Shown here one piece after another: positions 35,183 through 43,855 of a stretch of DNA of 64,000 bases. Position 1 is the stretch's first letter. Every line of letters begins with the position of its first letter. This DNA is from Streptomyces alanosinicus. GTDB lineage: Bacteria; Actinomycetota; Actinomycetes; Streptomycetales; Streptomycetaceae. Both the position numbers and the translations under genes were made by a program. The stretch is taken from assembly GCF_014650595.1 (NCBI RefSeq), contig NZ_BMVG01000023.1, forward strand, positions 1 through 64,000, written 5' to 3'. The notes below the pieces were generated by a model, which ran no database searches, was not told where the DNA came from, and worked only from the letters and a program-made list of their open reading frames with translations.

Positions 35183-36280
35183 GTGATCGAATCCGGACGG
35201 CCACGGCCCCGTCGTCGCCACGGCCGGGGGTGGCTTGTGCGGTTGTCGCCGGTCATCCTGACCGTCGTCATCGCCAGCCTGGCATACTCCACTCCCCCGG
35301 AAATGGCCTTCAGCCGCCTCCTGCCCGCGGCTCCGGCCCTCGCCGCCGCCATGTGGCCGGTGCTCCCCACCGTGCTGCTGGGGACGGTCTGCCTCTTTCT
35401 GATGATCGGCCTCAGCATGGTGTTCCCCGGCCTGGGGACGTGGTGGACGGCTGCGGGGATCATCGCGGTCACCGTGGCGGCCGCCTACGGAAGTCACGTC
35501 CGGCTCCAGCGGGAGCGAACCCTCTTCCAGGTGCGGCTCGTCGCCGACGCGGCGCAGCAGGTGGTGCTGAGTCCTACGCCACGCCGCTTCGGGAGCGTCG
35601 AGATCGAGTCGCTGTATCTCGCGGCCGCGGCGGAGGCCCGTATCGGTGGGGACTTCTACGAGGTGGTCGACACCGGATACGGGGTCAGGCTGCTCATCGG
35701 TGACGTGCGGGGCAAAGGCCTGCCGGCGGTGGGTGCGGCCGCGGCGATCGTCAACGCCTTCCGGGAGGCGGCCTACGACGAGGCCGACATGGTCAGCGTC
35801 GCGCGCCGACTGGACGCCAGCAGCACCCGCTACTACGCCGCCTTTCCCCCTGAGGGAGCGATGGAACGCTTCGCCACAGCCCTTCTCGTCGAGATCCCGC
35901 ACGGTGGCAGGCGTATCGAGATCCTCAACTGCGGACACCCCCCGCCGCTGCTCCTGAACCGCGGGGAACTCCGAGCCCTGGAACCAACCACCCCCTCGCC
36001 GCTGCTCAACCTCGCGGAGCTGATCGGCGATCACTACAGCGTCGACACCTTCGAATTCGCCGCCGGCGACCTGCTGCTTCTCTACACCGACGGGGTCGCC
36101 GAGGCCCGCGCCCGCGACGGCGAGTTCTTTCCGCTGACGGACTGGATGCGCCAACAGCCCCCGACGCCGCCCCGTGAACTGCTCACGGCTCTGCACGGCG
36201 CCCTCCTCCACTACAGCGGAGGGCGCCTTGACGACGACATCGCCGCCCTGGCCGTACGCCTGCGTGAACCTTCGGAGTAA
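35183..36280 (+). CDS. membrane PP2C/SpoIIE-family phosphatase
   Basis: The 365-residue protein has an N-terminal membrane domain of about four helices (20-105), then a PP2C-type phosphatase. Metal-binding motifs are visible: ARIGGDFYEVVD, LIGDVRGKGLPAVG, ILNCGHPPPLLL, LLLYTDGVAEARA and DDDIAALAVRL. It resembles the many Streptomyces RsbU-like phosphatases without sensor domains. GTG 35183 is the start; the site before it is weak. It lies 182 bp after the lipoprotein gene and probably has its own promoter. Confidence 0.87.
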   Translation: MIESGRPRPRRRHGRGWLVRLSPVILTVVIASLAYSTPPEMAFSRLLPAAPALAAAMWPVLPTVLLGTVCLFLMIGLSMVFPGLGTWWTAAGIIAVTVAAAYGSHVRLQRERTLFQVRLVADAAQQVVLSPTPRRFGSVEIESLYLAAAAEARIGGDFYEVVDTGYGVRLLIGDVRGKGLPAVGAAAAIVNAFREAAYDEADMVSVARRLDASSTRYYAAFPPEGAMERFATALLVEIPHGGRRIEILNCGHPPPLLLNRGELRALEPTTPSPLLNLAELIGDHYSVDTFEFAAGDLLLLYTDGVAEARARDGEFFPLTDWMRQQPPTPPRELLTALHGALLHYSGGRLDDDIAALAVRLREPSE

Positions 36281-36531
36281 GCCCGGCCCAGATCTCGACC
36301 ACCCTCGGCGAAGACGCCGTCGCACAGGCCGGCCGCCCACAATGCCGATCACCCGACCGAAGCCGCCCACGACCTGTTTCATCCGCCGAGACTGCTGCGG
36401 TTGAGTGACAGAGTACGGCTCCCCGAGGACGTTCCCGGTGTGATGAGTTGATTTCTCTTAACTTCATCTGAGATTCGGATGTGGCACCCAGCAGGCGGTC
36501 GCCTGTGTCCGCCACTCTTGGAGGTCATCGG

Positions 36532-37224
36532 ATGAATCTTCGTGCTTGGGTTGCAGCGCCGCTGGCTGGTGCGGCTATCGCCCTCGTCTCTCCATCGGTC
36601 GGCATGGCTGCGCAAGCCTCCGCACGACACGCCTCCGGCTCCCTGTGGCTCCAAGAAGGCGGGGGGCACCACGGTCACCACAATCCCTGGCGAAACTGCC
36701 ACAGCCACCGCCGTGTCGTACTCATCGACAAGGACCTGAGGGCGATTCTGACCAATGACCGACATGGGCCGGAGGCTCTCGTCGTCCAAGGAGACCCGGG
36801 AGCCCCAGCCACCTCGCCGGCGGCACCATGGGACAGCTTTACTGTCTCGACGTATCTGAATGTGAATTATCCGACCCAGACCTCAGGCCAGTACGAGTTT
36901 GCGATTCGTGACTTCTTCAAGGTTCACCCGCGCTTCGAGGTGAAGACTTTCGACCGCCACAAGCGCTTCTTTCCCTTCCCGGCCACCCACTGCGTCGACC
37001 GCCAGGACGACGATGACCGCGAGGACGGTGCGGGTCCGCACAGTGGTACGACTGGCAAGTCCGGCTCCCCGTCGCCCCAGACTGTTCCGGGTGCCAACTC
37101 GGCTGCCAGCTGGAGCGACGACTTCCTGAGCGTCGAGCACATCCTGATCGCGGCCGGCGGTTTGCTGATGGTTCTAGGAGCGCTGGCCACGGTCTGGCTT
37201 CGCCGACGTCGCTCTGCCGAGTGA
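36532..37224 (+). CDS. exported membrane-anchored protein of unknown function
   Basis: The 230-residue product has a signal peptide (MNLRAWVAAPLAGAAIALVS, cut near residue 28). A His-rich segment (GGGHHGHHNPWRNCHSHRR, about 40-58) follows, then a moderately conserved-looking central part with two cysteines, a Ser/Pro-rich stretch, and a C-terminal helix followed by RRRRSAE. This is the layout of a cell-wall or type I membrane anchored protein; no LPxTG is seen. ATG 36532 has TTGGAGG upstream. The His cluster may bind metal. Its 3' end is overlapped by a minus-strand frame. Confidence 0.65.
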   Translation: MNLRAWVAAPLAGAAIALVSPSVGMAAQASARHASGSLWLQEGGGHHGHHNPWRNCHSHRRVVLIDKDLRAILTNDRHGPEALVVQGDPGAPATSPAAPWDSFTVSTYLNVNYPTQTSGQYEFAIRDFFKVHPRFEVKTFDRHKRFFPFPATHCVDRQDDDDREDGAGPHSGTTGKSGSPSPQTVPGANSAASWSDDFLSVEHILIAAGGLLMVLGALATVWLRRRRSAE

Positions 37225-37880
37225 GAGTGGGCCGAAAATGGTTCCCTCTTGGACACGGTCTGAGGTGGCGAGCCGGTCAGGGCGCCGGGGGGCGGCTGCC
37301 CGTCGGCCAGGCGCTGCATCCGGCACCGCAACACCCGTACGGGCCGCGCCCATAGGACAACGGCGCCGTCCGGCGGCGCGGCCAAGGCGGGACCGCGCAG
37401 GGGATCGCCGACGTACCAGACCGGCCCCCGCTCCGGACCCAGCACGCTCCAGTTCCAGCGCCAGGCGACCACCGACATCACCCGCCCGCCTTCCCGTGCG
37501 AGCAGGAGAGCCGGCTGACCGACCCCCAGCGGTAGTACCTGATACGCACCGTCCCATACGCGCCAGGGATGCCGAGCCGCCAGGTGACGCATGCGCGGGA
37601 TGTTGACCAGGCCCGCCAGTCCGCCGACAGCTGGAACCAAGCCCAGGCCGACGGGTGCGATCAGCACGTCGCGGACCAGACCCGACTGCGCCGCCCGCCC
37701 GGACAAAGCCAGGGCCAGCACACCCGCCACGACAGCCCCAAGCCCCGCGAGAGCCACACCCGCGGACCGGACCGCGTAGCAACGCAAGGCCCTGCGCGTC
37801 GCAGGCAGCAACAGCGCCACGCCAGGGTGCAGCTCCCACTGTGCCTGGTCCGCCCCACCCGACTGGCCCGCGCCGTCCAT
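36924..37880 (-). CDS. probable membrane protein, C-terminal extent uncertain
   Basis: From ATG 37880 the frame encodes MDGAGQSGGADQAQWELHPG. Two or more hydrophobic helices (about 38-95) come next, then RVWDGAYQVLPLGVGQPALLL and DGAVVLWARPVRVLRCRMQRL, a coherent domain to about residue 215. The remaining 100 residues run antisense into the convergent gene ending at 37224 and have shadow-like composition. The true stop may have been lost by frameshift near 37230. I do not recognise the family. GTCCGAC-type spacing gives no clear ribosome site. Confidence 0.5.
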   Translation of the reverse strand: MDGAGQSGGADQAQWELHPGVALLLPATRRALRCYAVRSAGVALAGLGAVVAGVLALALSGRAAQSGLVRDVLIAPVGLGLVPAVGGLAGLVNIPRMRHLAARHPWRVWDGAYQVLPLGVGQPALLLAREGGRVMSVVAWRWNWSVLGPERGPVWYVGDPLRGPALAAPPDGAVVLWARPVRVLRCRMQRLADGQPPPGALTGSPPQTVSKREPFSAHSHSAERRRRSQTVASAPRTISKPPAAIRMCSTLRKSSLQLAAELAPGTVWGDGEPDLPVVPLCGPAPSSRSSSSWRSTQWVAGKGKKRLWRSKVFTSKRG

Positions 37881-38058
37881 GCGCACAGTGTCCCGTCGGC
37901 GACGGTCCGCTGACCAGATGCGCGCCGTCACCGGCCTGACCGGAGGCGCTCCGATCTCAGACACGCTCTGGGAAGAATGCAGGCGGAGCAGAGGCGGAGG
38001 CGGCGGACTTGGGAAAACCCTTTGCTGGACTTCCCCACGCGCCTTGAGACTGAGAGGC

Positions 38059-38643
38059 ATGTTCGGATTACCCAGTACCGACGACCAGGCCCTCGTCGCC
38101 TGCTTGGGCGATTCGCAGCGCACCGTCGCGGCCTACCGCGCACTGCTGCGGCGCGGCGAGGACGCGTTGAGTGCGATCCGTGCCGGCCTGCATCATGAGA
38201 GTACGGCGGTACGCGAGGGTTGCTGCCGCCTCCTCGACCACCTGGTCGACGCCGATTCCATGGACGAACTGATCTCCATGGGCGACGACCCCGATGCTCG
38301 GGTCAGGATCTCTGCCGTCCACGCCCTGGCCTGCGACCGGTGCAAGGGCGACACCTGCGCGCCCGGCGCGGACCGGGTGCTCGAACCGGCACTGCGCCAT
38401 CTCGCTTGCGACCCCGATCCGCACGTTCGGAGCATGGCCGCCGAACTCGTCGGCAAGTTCGCACACACTGATGCCCGCGCCGTCGCAGTCCGCGACGAAC
38501 TCGACCACAAACTGGCGATCCTGCTGGTCAAGCCCGGGGCCATGGCCGACTCAACCGCGCTGGTCACCGCCCGGCAGAACGGTTCGTTCACCAAGGTTCA
38601 CGAAGCCTTCCGGACCGCGGCCCGCGCTCGTATGCCCCGCTGA
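38059..38643 (+). CDS. HEAT-repeat protein
   Basis: The 194-residue product is built of helical repeats of about 30 residues: RRGEDALSAIRAGLHHESTA, MGDDPDARVRISAVHALACD, LACDPDPHVRSMAAELVGKF. The D-P-x-x-x-V-R pattern is characteristic of HEAT repeats, which bind proteins. ATG 38059 follows GAGAGG; the frame is open upstream to 37879 but that part is antisense to the neighbour's start and lacks a site. A solitary gene with no clear partner. Confidence 0.78.
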   Translation: MFGLPSTDDQALVACLGDSQRTVAAYRALLRRGEDALSAIRAGLHHESTAVREGCCRLLDHLVDADSMDELISMGDDPDARVRISAVHALACDRCKGDTCAPGADRVLEPALRHLACDPDPHVRSMAAELVGKFAHTDARAVAVRDELDHKLAILLVKPGAMADSTALVTARQNGSFTKVHEAFRTAARARMPR

Positions 38644-38706
38644 CAGGAACTCAGGACACCATATGTGCGGCTCGTGGAAGAACCGCTGTGTTGTCTGTCT
38701 GCCCGG

Positions 38707-39396
38707 CTATCGCATTCCAGTACCGGACGAGTCGGCCCCGGAGTGGAGATCGGGGCGAGAGCCGAGCAGGTCTTCTCCGCTCGGCAGCGCCTGCGGTTCG
38801 ACTGCTACCGGCGAAGGCACACCGCCGCTGCTACTGGCCACCGGAGGTGTCTCCGCGGGACTGGCTGCAAGGAACTGCTGCTCCGGGTGGTGGCCGAGGG
38901 AGCTGGCTGTGGCAGTGGGACTGTAACCGGCCTTGGCCGAGTGCTTGGGCTTGGGCTTGTTCAAACGGCTGAGTGCGGCCGGGGAACTGCTGCTTCCGGC
39001 AGAGGGCGACGTGTCCGAGGGACTGGATGTGTCAGAGGGACTGGATGTGTCCGAGGGACTCGGGCGGGGGTCGTGGCGGCAGAGCCAGTCAGGGTCTTTG
39101 AATCCGTAGCTCAGGCCCCACTCCTTGTCGCAGCCGCCCCAGTATTTCCTCACCCAGCCGCAGTAGGGGCCTCCGTAATTGTCACAAGGGGGAGCCGAGT
39201 CCTGCGAGCCCGGATTCGCGAAGGGTGGCTGGGGCGATTCCGCTTTACCCCGCGAGATGACGGGGGCGTTGACCATGCGGACCTGCGTGGCATCGGAGCT
39301 CTGGGGCATCCAGTCCGTGAAGAAGAGGGGCAGGCCGATGGCTGAGGCGGAAGCCGCCACCGATACAGCGGCGAGAGCGCAGCGGATCAGGCGCAT
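38707..39396 (-). CDS. secreted Cys-containing protein with Ser/Pro repeats
   Basis: The 229-residue product has a signal peptide (MRLIRCALAAVSVAASASAI, cut near 25). A domain with four cysteines follows (PPCDNYGGPYCGW, GGCDKEWG, DWLCRHD at about 70-110), then a low-complexity tail including SPSDTS repeats, Lys-rich and Pro/Ser-rich stretches. It is probably an extracellular disulphide-bonded domain on a linker. ATG 39396 has GAGAGGA upstream. No family recognised. Convergent with the HEAT gene. Confidence 0.6.
   Translation of the reverse strand: MRLIRCALAAVSVAASASAIGLPLFFTDWMPQSSDATQVRMVNAPVISRGKAESPQPPFANPGSQDSAPPCDNYGGPYCGWVRKYWGGCDKEWGLSYGFKDPDWLCRHDPRPSPSDTSSPSDTSSPSDTSPSAGSSSSPAALSRLNKPKPKHSAKAGYSPTATASSLGHHPEQQFLAASPAETPPVASSSGGVPSPVAVEPQALPSGEDLLGSRPDLHSGADSSGTGMR
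39011..39064. repeat. three 18-bp repeats inside the secreted protein gene
   Basis: The unit GTGTC(C/A)GAGGGACTGGAT occurs three times, the last copy diverging at its end. It encodes the six-residue SPSDTS repeat on the minus strand. Confidence 0.8.
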
Positions 39397-39879
39397 GACA
39401 GTTCCTCTCGGCTTGGTGGTCTGTGGCAGGTGCGGACGAACTCTGGGCACGGCGCCGCCGCTGTGCACGCTGGAGCTGAACGTATGTTTTTCAGACCGTC
39501 CCAACAACCAGCGAACCGCCAGTCAGGTGGCCTTGCTCCCGTTTTTCACCCGAAGAGTCTCGCCGCGATCTCCTGGCAGGTGACACCGGCTGCATTCGCC
39601 ACACGCCGCGAATTTCGCCGCGCCGGCTGCGGCCTGCCGGTCCGTGGGCTGCGACTTCCAGCGGGTGGGGACGCCGAATGCGGTACTGATGGCAAACGTG
39701 CTGTGGCTGGTCGGCTACCGCCATCCGTGGGCGCACCGCCCGGAGGCCGCCGCGCGCCTGGTGGACGTGCTCGCCCACGGCGGTGGGCTCTTGGCCGGAG
39801 CTCGGAGGGTTGAACCGCGGCCCGGCCAGGCGAGGTGATGGAGATCGACTCGACTCCGACAGATGGGCCCTAGCCGTTC
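39397..39879. other. gene-poor stretch between the secreted protein and transposase relic
   Basis: A plus-strand frame (39644-39838) reads NAVLMANVLWLVGYRHPW and HRPEAAARLVDVLAHGGG, which looks protein-like but matches no family I know and has no ribosome site. It may be another relic. Nothing else is recognised. Confidence 0.35.
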
Positions 39880-40218
39880 GCGACGAGGGCACGGTGGACA
39901 CCGTCGAGCTGATCGGCATGCGGCGCCGGAGAGGACGGGAGGAGCTGGGAGGTCCACCACGACCCCTACGACATCTCCCGCATCTGGGTGCGCACCCACT
40001 GTGGGGGCGGCTGGATCACCGCCATCTGGCGGCACCTTCGCACCGCCGCGACCCCGATGGGTGAACCCGCCTGGGACCACGCCCACCGCCTCCTGCCCAG
40101 CCTGGCACCGACCGGGCGACCGAGGCCGAGTTCGTCCAGGCCGCACACCTCCCTGTTGGACCGCGCCGCCGACGGCCCGCCGGACAAACCCGCGAAACCG
40201 GGGATGCCGGCGAGGTGA
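39880..40218 (+). pseudogene. Mu/TniA-type transposase C-terminal relic
   Basis: WEVHHDPYDISRIWVRTH, GGGWITAIWRHLRTA and EPAWDHAHRLLP match the C-terminal beta-barrel region of Mu/TniA-type transposases. After a frame change, FVQAAH then LLDRAADGPPDKPAKPG follows. The catalytic DDE domain is absent and at least one frameshift is needed, so it is a remnant. It lies about 260 bp before the AlbA_2-NTPase gene, suggesting that gene arrived on a mobile element. Confidence 0.6.
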
Positions 40219-40477
40219 AGCGCGGCCCGGTAGGCGATCGTGAGTTCGTCGGTTCTGACCGACCTGGTCCGACGGCTGCGGGATGACCGCGGATCTGCCG
40301 GCGGAGCAGGTGGCCGCAGATCGCGCGGTATGAGTACGCGAGGTCGGCCAGGCATGCCACAGCGAAGAGGACGGAGCCGGACCGTGCGGCTGACGACGAG
40401 GAATAGAGGAATAGTCGAGTAATGGCAATGTGGGAAAAGGGAGATGACGGGCCGAGCCGCCGGTAGATACTGCCAGA

Positions 40478-43369
40478 GTGCCGATGAACCTCAAGGACGC
40501 ACTGGCCGCGCTCGACGCCGACCGCCCCGATGCTCTGCTCGGTCTGCGCGAGTCGCAGTGGCTCGACGCGAAGAAATGCTTCTACAAACTGTCGGTCCCG
40601 AAGGCCGTCGAGGAGATCACCAAGGACGTCGCCGCGTTCGCCAACGGAGGCGGGGGCGTGATCGTGTTCGGCATCGGCACTCGCTGGGAGTACGGCGAGG
40701 AGATTCTCGACAAGATCGTCGGCTTGGATCCAGCTGACGTCAACCCCGATCAGATCCGCAAGGTGCTGCTCCAGCGGATCAAGCCCTTCGTACGAGGCAT
40801 ACGAATCGGCTGGTCCGGCCCTGAGGACAAACCGCGGGTGGCATTCCTCCACATCCCGGCCCAGGAGCCCGGTCAACTGTTCGTCGTGCCGGCCATGACG
40901 GGTGGTAGATCCGGCGCACCTCCGTCGGACGCTCTCGCGGTGCCGGTACGCGACGGCGACCTCACGCACTGGCTACCGCGGACCGAGATCCAGCAGCTGC
41001 TCGCCGCAGGTGTCAGGGCTTCCACCATGCCCACCCCCGAGGCCCTCGCAACGCTCGTACAGGAGGCGGTGGCTCGGGCCGCGCCCTCGACTGAGGATCG
41101 GTCCGCGTCACAGACGGCCGGGCGGGACGGAAACGCGGACCTCGTGGACGAGGACCGCGCCCCATTGGAGGGGTACCTCGCCGATGTCTGCCGCCGCGCA
41201 GAGGCTGAGGCTTGCGGACCCTACGTCGCCCAGTCAGTGGTGAACTGGCGCGACGGGCCACCCGTCGACCGTTCGACGGCCCAGCCGGCGAGCGTCGCCG
41301 TCTTCACGACCGCGCCGCTCGTGGTGGTGCTCGGTGATCCCGGTGGCGGCAAGACCGAGCTCCTACGACGTCACCGGCTCGACGTATGCCGCCAGTGGCG
41401 GGCCGGAGTGCGGTCTGCCGCGCTGCCGGTGCTGATTCCCGCTACTGCGCTCAGCGAAGCGCCACTCGAGGCGCCGTTCTTCGCTCGCCCACCCGCGCCC
41501 GGCTCTCACTGGCTTGTTCTGCTCGACGGCCTCGACGAGATCACCAACGCAGAGGTACGCCGGGAGGCGCTGCGGGACATGGTTCGATGGGTCGCAGAAC
41601 GGCGAGAGACCCACCGCCTCGTGGTCGCCACGCGGTACCTGTCCAAGCAGGAGCTGAGCGATCTGCAGGAGGCGGCGCCCGTCTGTTTCGAGCTCTTGCA
41701 GTTCGAGGCGGGTGACGTCCGGGAACTGGCCGCGGCGCGGCTCGGTCCTGAGCAGGTCGACGGCCTCATGGCTGCGATCGACAAGACAGATCTCGGCGAC
41801 CTGGTCAGGCTGCCGATGATCGGCGCCATGCTCTGCGAGCTGTACCAGGCCGATTCCAAGCAGCCTTTGGGTGACACCCGTGGGGCCATCTACGACGCCT
41901 TCATCGACCGGCTGATGGTAACCACGCCTCGCACCGATACCCGGCCGGAGCATCACGCGGGCAAGCGAAGCGACGTAGGGTCACCGGTCTGGTACAGCCC
42001 CGCATTGGGGGAACGCGTTGCCGTTCTGGGCTCGCTGCCGCCCGCGCAGCTTCGTACGCTGCTGGCGAAGGTGGCCGTCACTCGCCGACGGCAGAGCAGC
42101 CCCGTCCGGTCGGTCATGGACATCCTGCTGGAGCAGCCGCTCACGAAGCTGCCGGAAGGAGTGCGGATCAAGCGGTGGAGGGAGGAGCTCATCGCATGCT
42201 TCCGGCGCAGCGGGGTGCTCCAGCAGCAGGGCGGGGAGCTGGAGTTCGCGCATCGCACGTACGAGGAATTCCTGGCCGCCTGGACTCTCGGCGATCCGTG
42301 CGAGGGCGGCCTGGCGGAGCTGCGACGCGCCCTCGACAGCCACCGGCTCCGGCTCTGGCCCTGGCGGGCGGCATCTGGTTACCGCCCCGTGGGCGCCTGG
42401 GGTCAACGAGTGTGGGCGGCTGATGAAGGGGGAAACCTGTCGTATCTCGGCTTCCTCATCGACCGGCTCGCTGACGCCGCCACGACGGAGCTCGACAAGC
42501 TGCCGCCATCTGGCGGCATCAGTGGCTGCACGTTCCTCGCCGCCCTGAAGCGGCTCGGCACCTACCTCCCGGACGACGTGCAGGCCCAGGCAGTGGACAA
42601 GCTCAAGCGCCATAGCGAGGTTGGTGGAAGGAGCCTGTTCGGCGCCTCGATCGACGTCGACGCAGTGAATCAGCTGGATCCGGGCTCCGTGCCGATGGCC
42701 GAGGCCCTCGCCGCCCTGGCGATCGACGATTCCCGGGTCGATGCGGCCCGTTCACTGCTCGCCTTCGCCGAGAGCCGGGCCGAGGGCCTGGCGGCACTGC
42801 GGAATCTGGCCCGATCACCGAGGCTGACCAGTCTGCAAGGCCAAGTTACGGCGGCGACGGCGATGGTCGACGCCTACGACGAAACCGGCCTCGATCTGAT
42901 CGTGGACCTGGCGTCCGATCCAGGCCTGGACGACGGCACCCGGCTCGGCATCGCATGGCAGCTCACCCAGCTTCGCCGACAACGCGGTCTCGATCTCCTG
43001 AACAGCTGGATCGACGCCCGTGCCGGGGACGAGTTCTGGTTCAAGGCGGCGCTCACCGTGGTCGAGATCGACGAGACATACGGCGTCGAGCGGATGAAAG
43101 CCATCGCCGACGATCCCGCCTGTCCCGCCCTGAAGCGGATCAACGCGGCCTATGTGGTCGCGCTCCACCACGATCCTCGAGGCGCCGAGGACCTCCTGCT
43201 CTTCGCCCGCGACCCCGATCTGGAAGAGGACCTGCGCGTGGCTGCGGTGCATCTCGTGGCCAGGGTCGGCCATCCATCGGCGATCGCGGTGCGCGAAGAG
43301 CTGGCCCAGGACCCGAACCTGACACCCCGGGGCCGGAAATCCCTACGCCGGCTGGCCTCAGCCGAGTAG
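40478..43369 (+). CDS. AlbA_2 - STAND/NACHT NTPase - HEAT-repeat protein
   Basis: The 963-residue protein has three parts. Residues about 20-175 form a Schlafen-type AlbA_2 nucleic-acid-binding domain (ESQWLDAKKCFYKLSVPK, ITKDVAAFANGGGGVIVFGI). Residues about 275-640 hold a NACHT/STAND-like NTPase with Walker A GDPGGGKT (286-293) and Walker B LVLLDGLDEI (346-355), plus a helical arm with FAHRTYEEFLAAW, frequent in NACHT proteins. The rest is HEAT-like repeats. Such architectures act as signal-sensing switches, and several bacterial NACHT proteins protect against phage; a defence role here is inference. GTG 40478 or ATG 40484 may start it, and neither site is strong. A transposase relic lies just upstream. 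Confidence 0.85.
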   Translation: MPMNLKDALAALDADRPDALLGLRESQWLDAKKCFYKLSVPKAVEEITKDVAAFANGGGGVIVFGIGTRWEYGEEILDKIVGLDPADVNPDQIRKVLLQRIKPFVRGIRIGWSGPEDKPRVAFLHIPAQEPGQLFVVPAMTGGRSGAPPSDALAVPVRDGDLTHWLPRTEIQQLLAAGVRASTMPTPEALATLVQEAVARAAPSTEDRSASQTAGRDGNADLVDEDRAPLEGYLADVCRRAEAEACGPYVAQSVVNWRDGPPVDRSTAQPASVAVFTTAPLVVVLGDPGGGKTELLRRHRLDVCRQWRAGVRSAALPVLIPATALSEAPLEAPFFARPPAPGSHWLVLLDGLDEITNAEVRREALRDMVRWVAERRETHRLVVATRYLSKQELSDLQEAAPVCFELLQFEAGDVRELAAARLGPEQVDGLMAAIDKTDLGDLVRLPMIGAMLCELYQADSKQPLGDTRGAIYDAFIDRLMVTTPRTDTRPEHHAGKRSDVGSPVWYSPALGERVAVLGSLPPAQLRTLLAKVAVTRRRQSSPVRSVMDILLEQPLTKLPEGVRIKRWREELIACFRRSGVLQQQGGELEFAHRTYEEFLAAWTLGDPCEGGLAELRRALDSHRLRLWPWRAASGYRPVGAWGQRVWAADEGGNLSYLGFLIDRLADAATTELDKLPPSGGISGCTFLAALKRLGTYLPDDVQAQAVDKLKRHSEVGGRSLFGASIDVDAVNQLDPGSVPMAEALAALAIDDSRVDAARSLLAFAESRAEGLAALRNLARSPRLTSLQGQVTAATAMVDAYDETGLDLIVDLASDPGLDDGTRLGIAWQLTQLRRQRGLDLLNSWIDARAGDEFWFKAALTVVEIDETYGVERMKAIADDPACPALKRINAAYVVALHHDPRGAEDLLLFARDPDLEEDLRVAAVHLVARVGHPSAIAVREELAQDPNLTPRGRKSLRRLASAE

Positions 43370-43499
43370 CAACCTGAGCAGACGTCTGTGGGCGGTCTTC
43401 AAGGAGCCCGACGCGTCGCCCGGATCAACATCCAGGCGACGCGTCACAACAGGGCGAACGTTGCTTGATGCGGCACGGCCTCGCGCGCAGGGTGGTGGA

Positions 43500-43706
43500 C
43501 TACAGGAGGGCGTATTCGATGGCCGTCGCGTACGGGGCGGCCAGAAGGCCGTACTCCGTCGCGGACGCGTCCGGGCTGACCTTGACGTACTTCGGGCCGT
43601 CCTGCGCGGCATGGGCGGTGGCGTCGGTGCTGCCCCCGCCGCTGACAGAGAGCAAGATGGCGACGAGCAAACTGGCGCCGAGCATGGCAGAAGTGCGGAG
43701 CCTCAT
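43500..43706 (-). CDS. small secreted protein, 68 residues
   Basis: The product begins MRLRTSAMLGASLLVAILLS, a signal peptide, leaving about 35 mature residues with DGPKYVKVSPDASATEYG and the repeat-like end APYATAIEYALL. GGGGGAACTG precedes ATG 43706. No family recognised. Small secreted proteins of this kind are common and poorly known in Streptomyces. Confidence 0.55.
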   Translation of the reverse strand: MRLRTSAMLGASLLVAILLSVSGGGSTDATAHAAQDGPKYVKVSPDASATEYGLLAAPYATAIEYALL

Positions 43707-43855
43707 CAGTTCCCCCGTGGATGAGTTGGGCTCGGGTCTGTATGAAGCCTCATACGTGCCAAGGCAGTTGACTACACGCTGATCGGCAGGTGTTCGGGCA
43801 TGTCCTACTTGTCGTCGGCCACCCGCGCCGAGTAGAGCATGCCCTCGCCGTCGCG

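Noticed and set aside
37879..38058. N-terminal extension of the HEAT-repeat protein
   Set aside because: The residues are Arg/Gly-rich, antisense to the neighbour's start region, and lack a ribosome site, unlike ATG 38059.
39011..39064. Regular 18-bp repeats resembling a CRISPR-like array
   Set aside because: They are contiguous coding repeats without spacers, encoding SPSDTS in a secreted protein.
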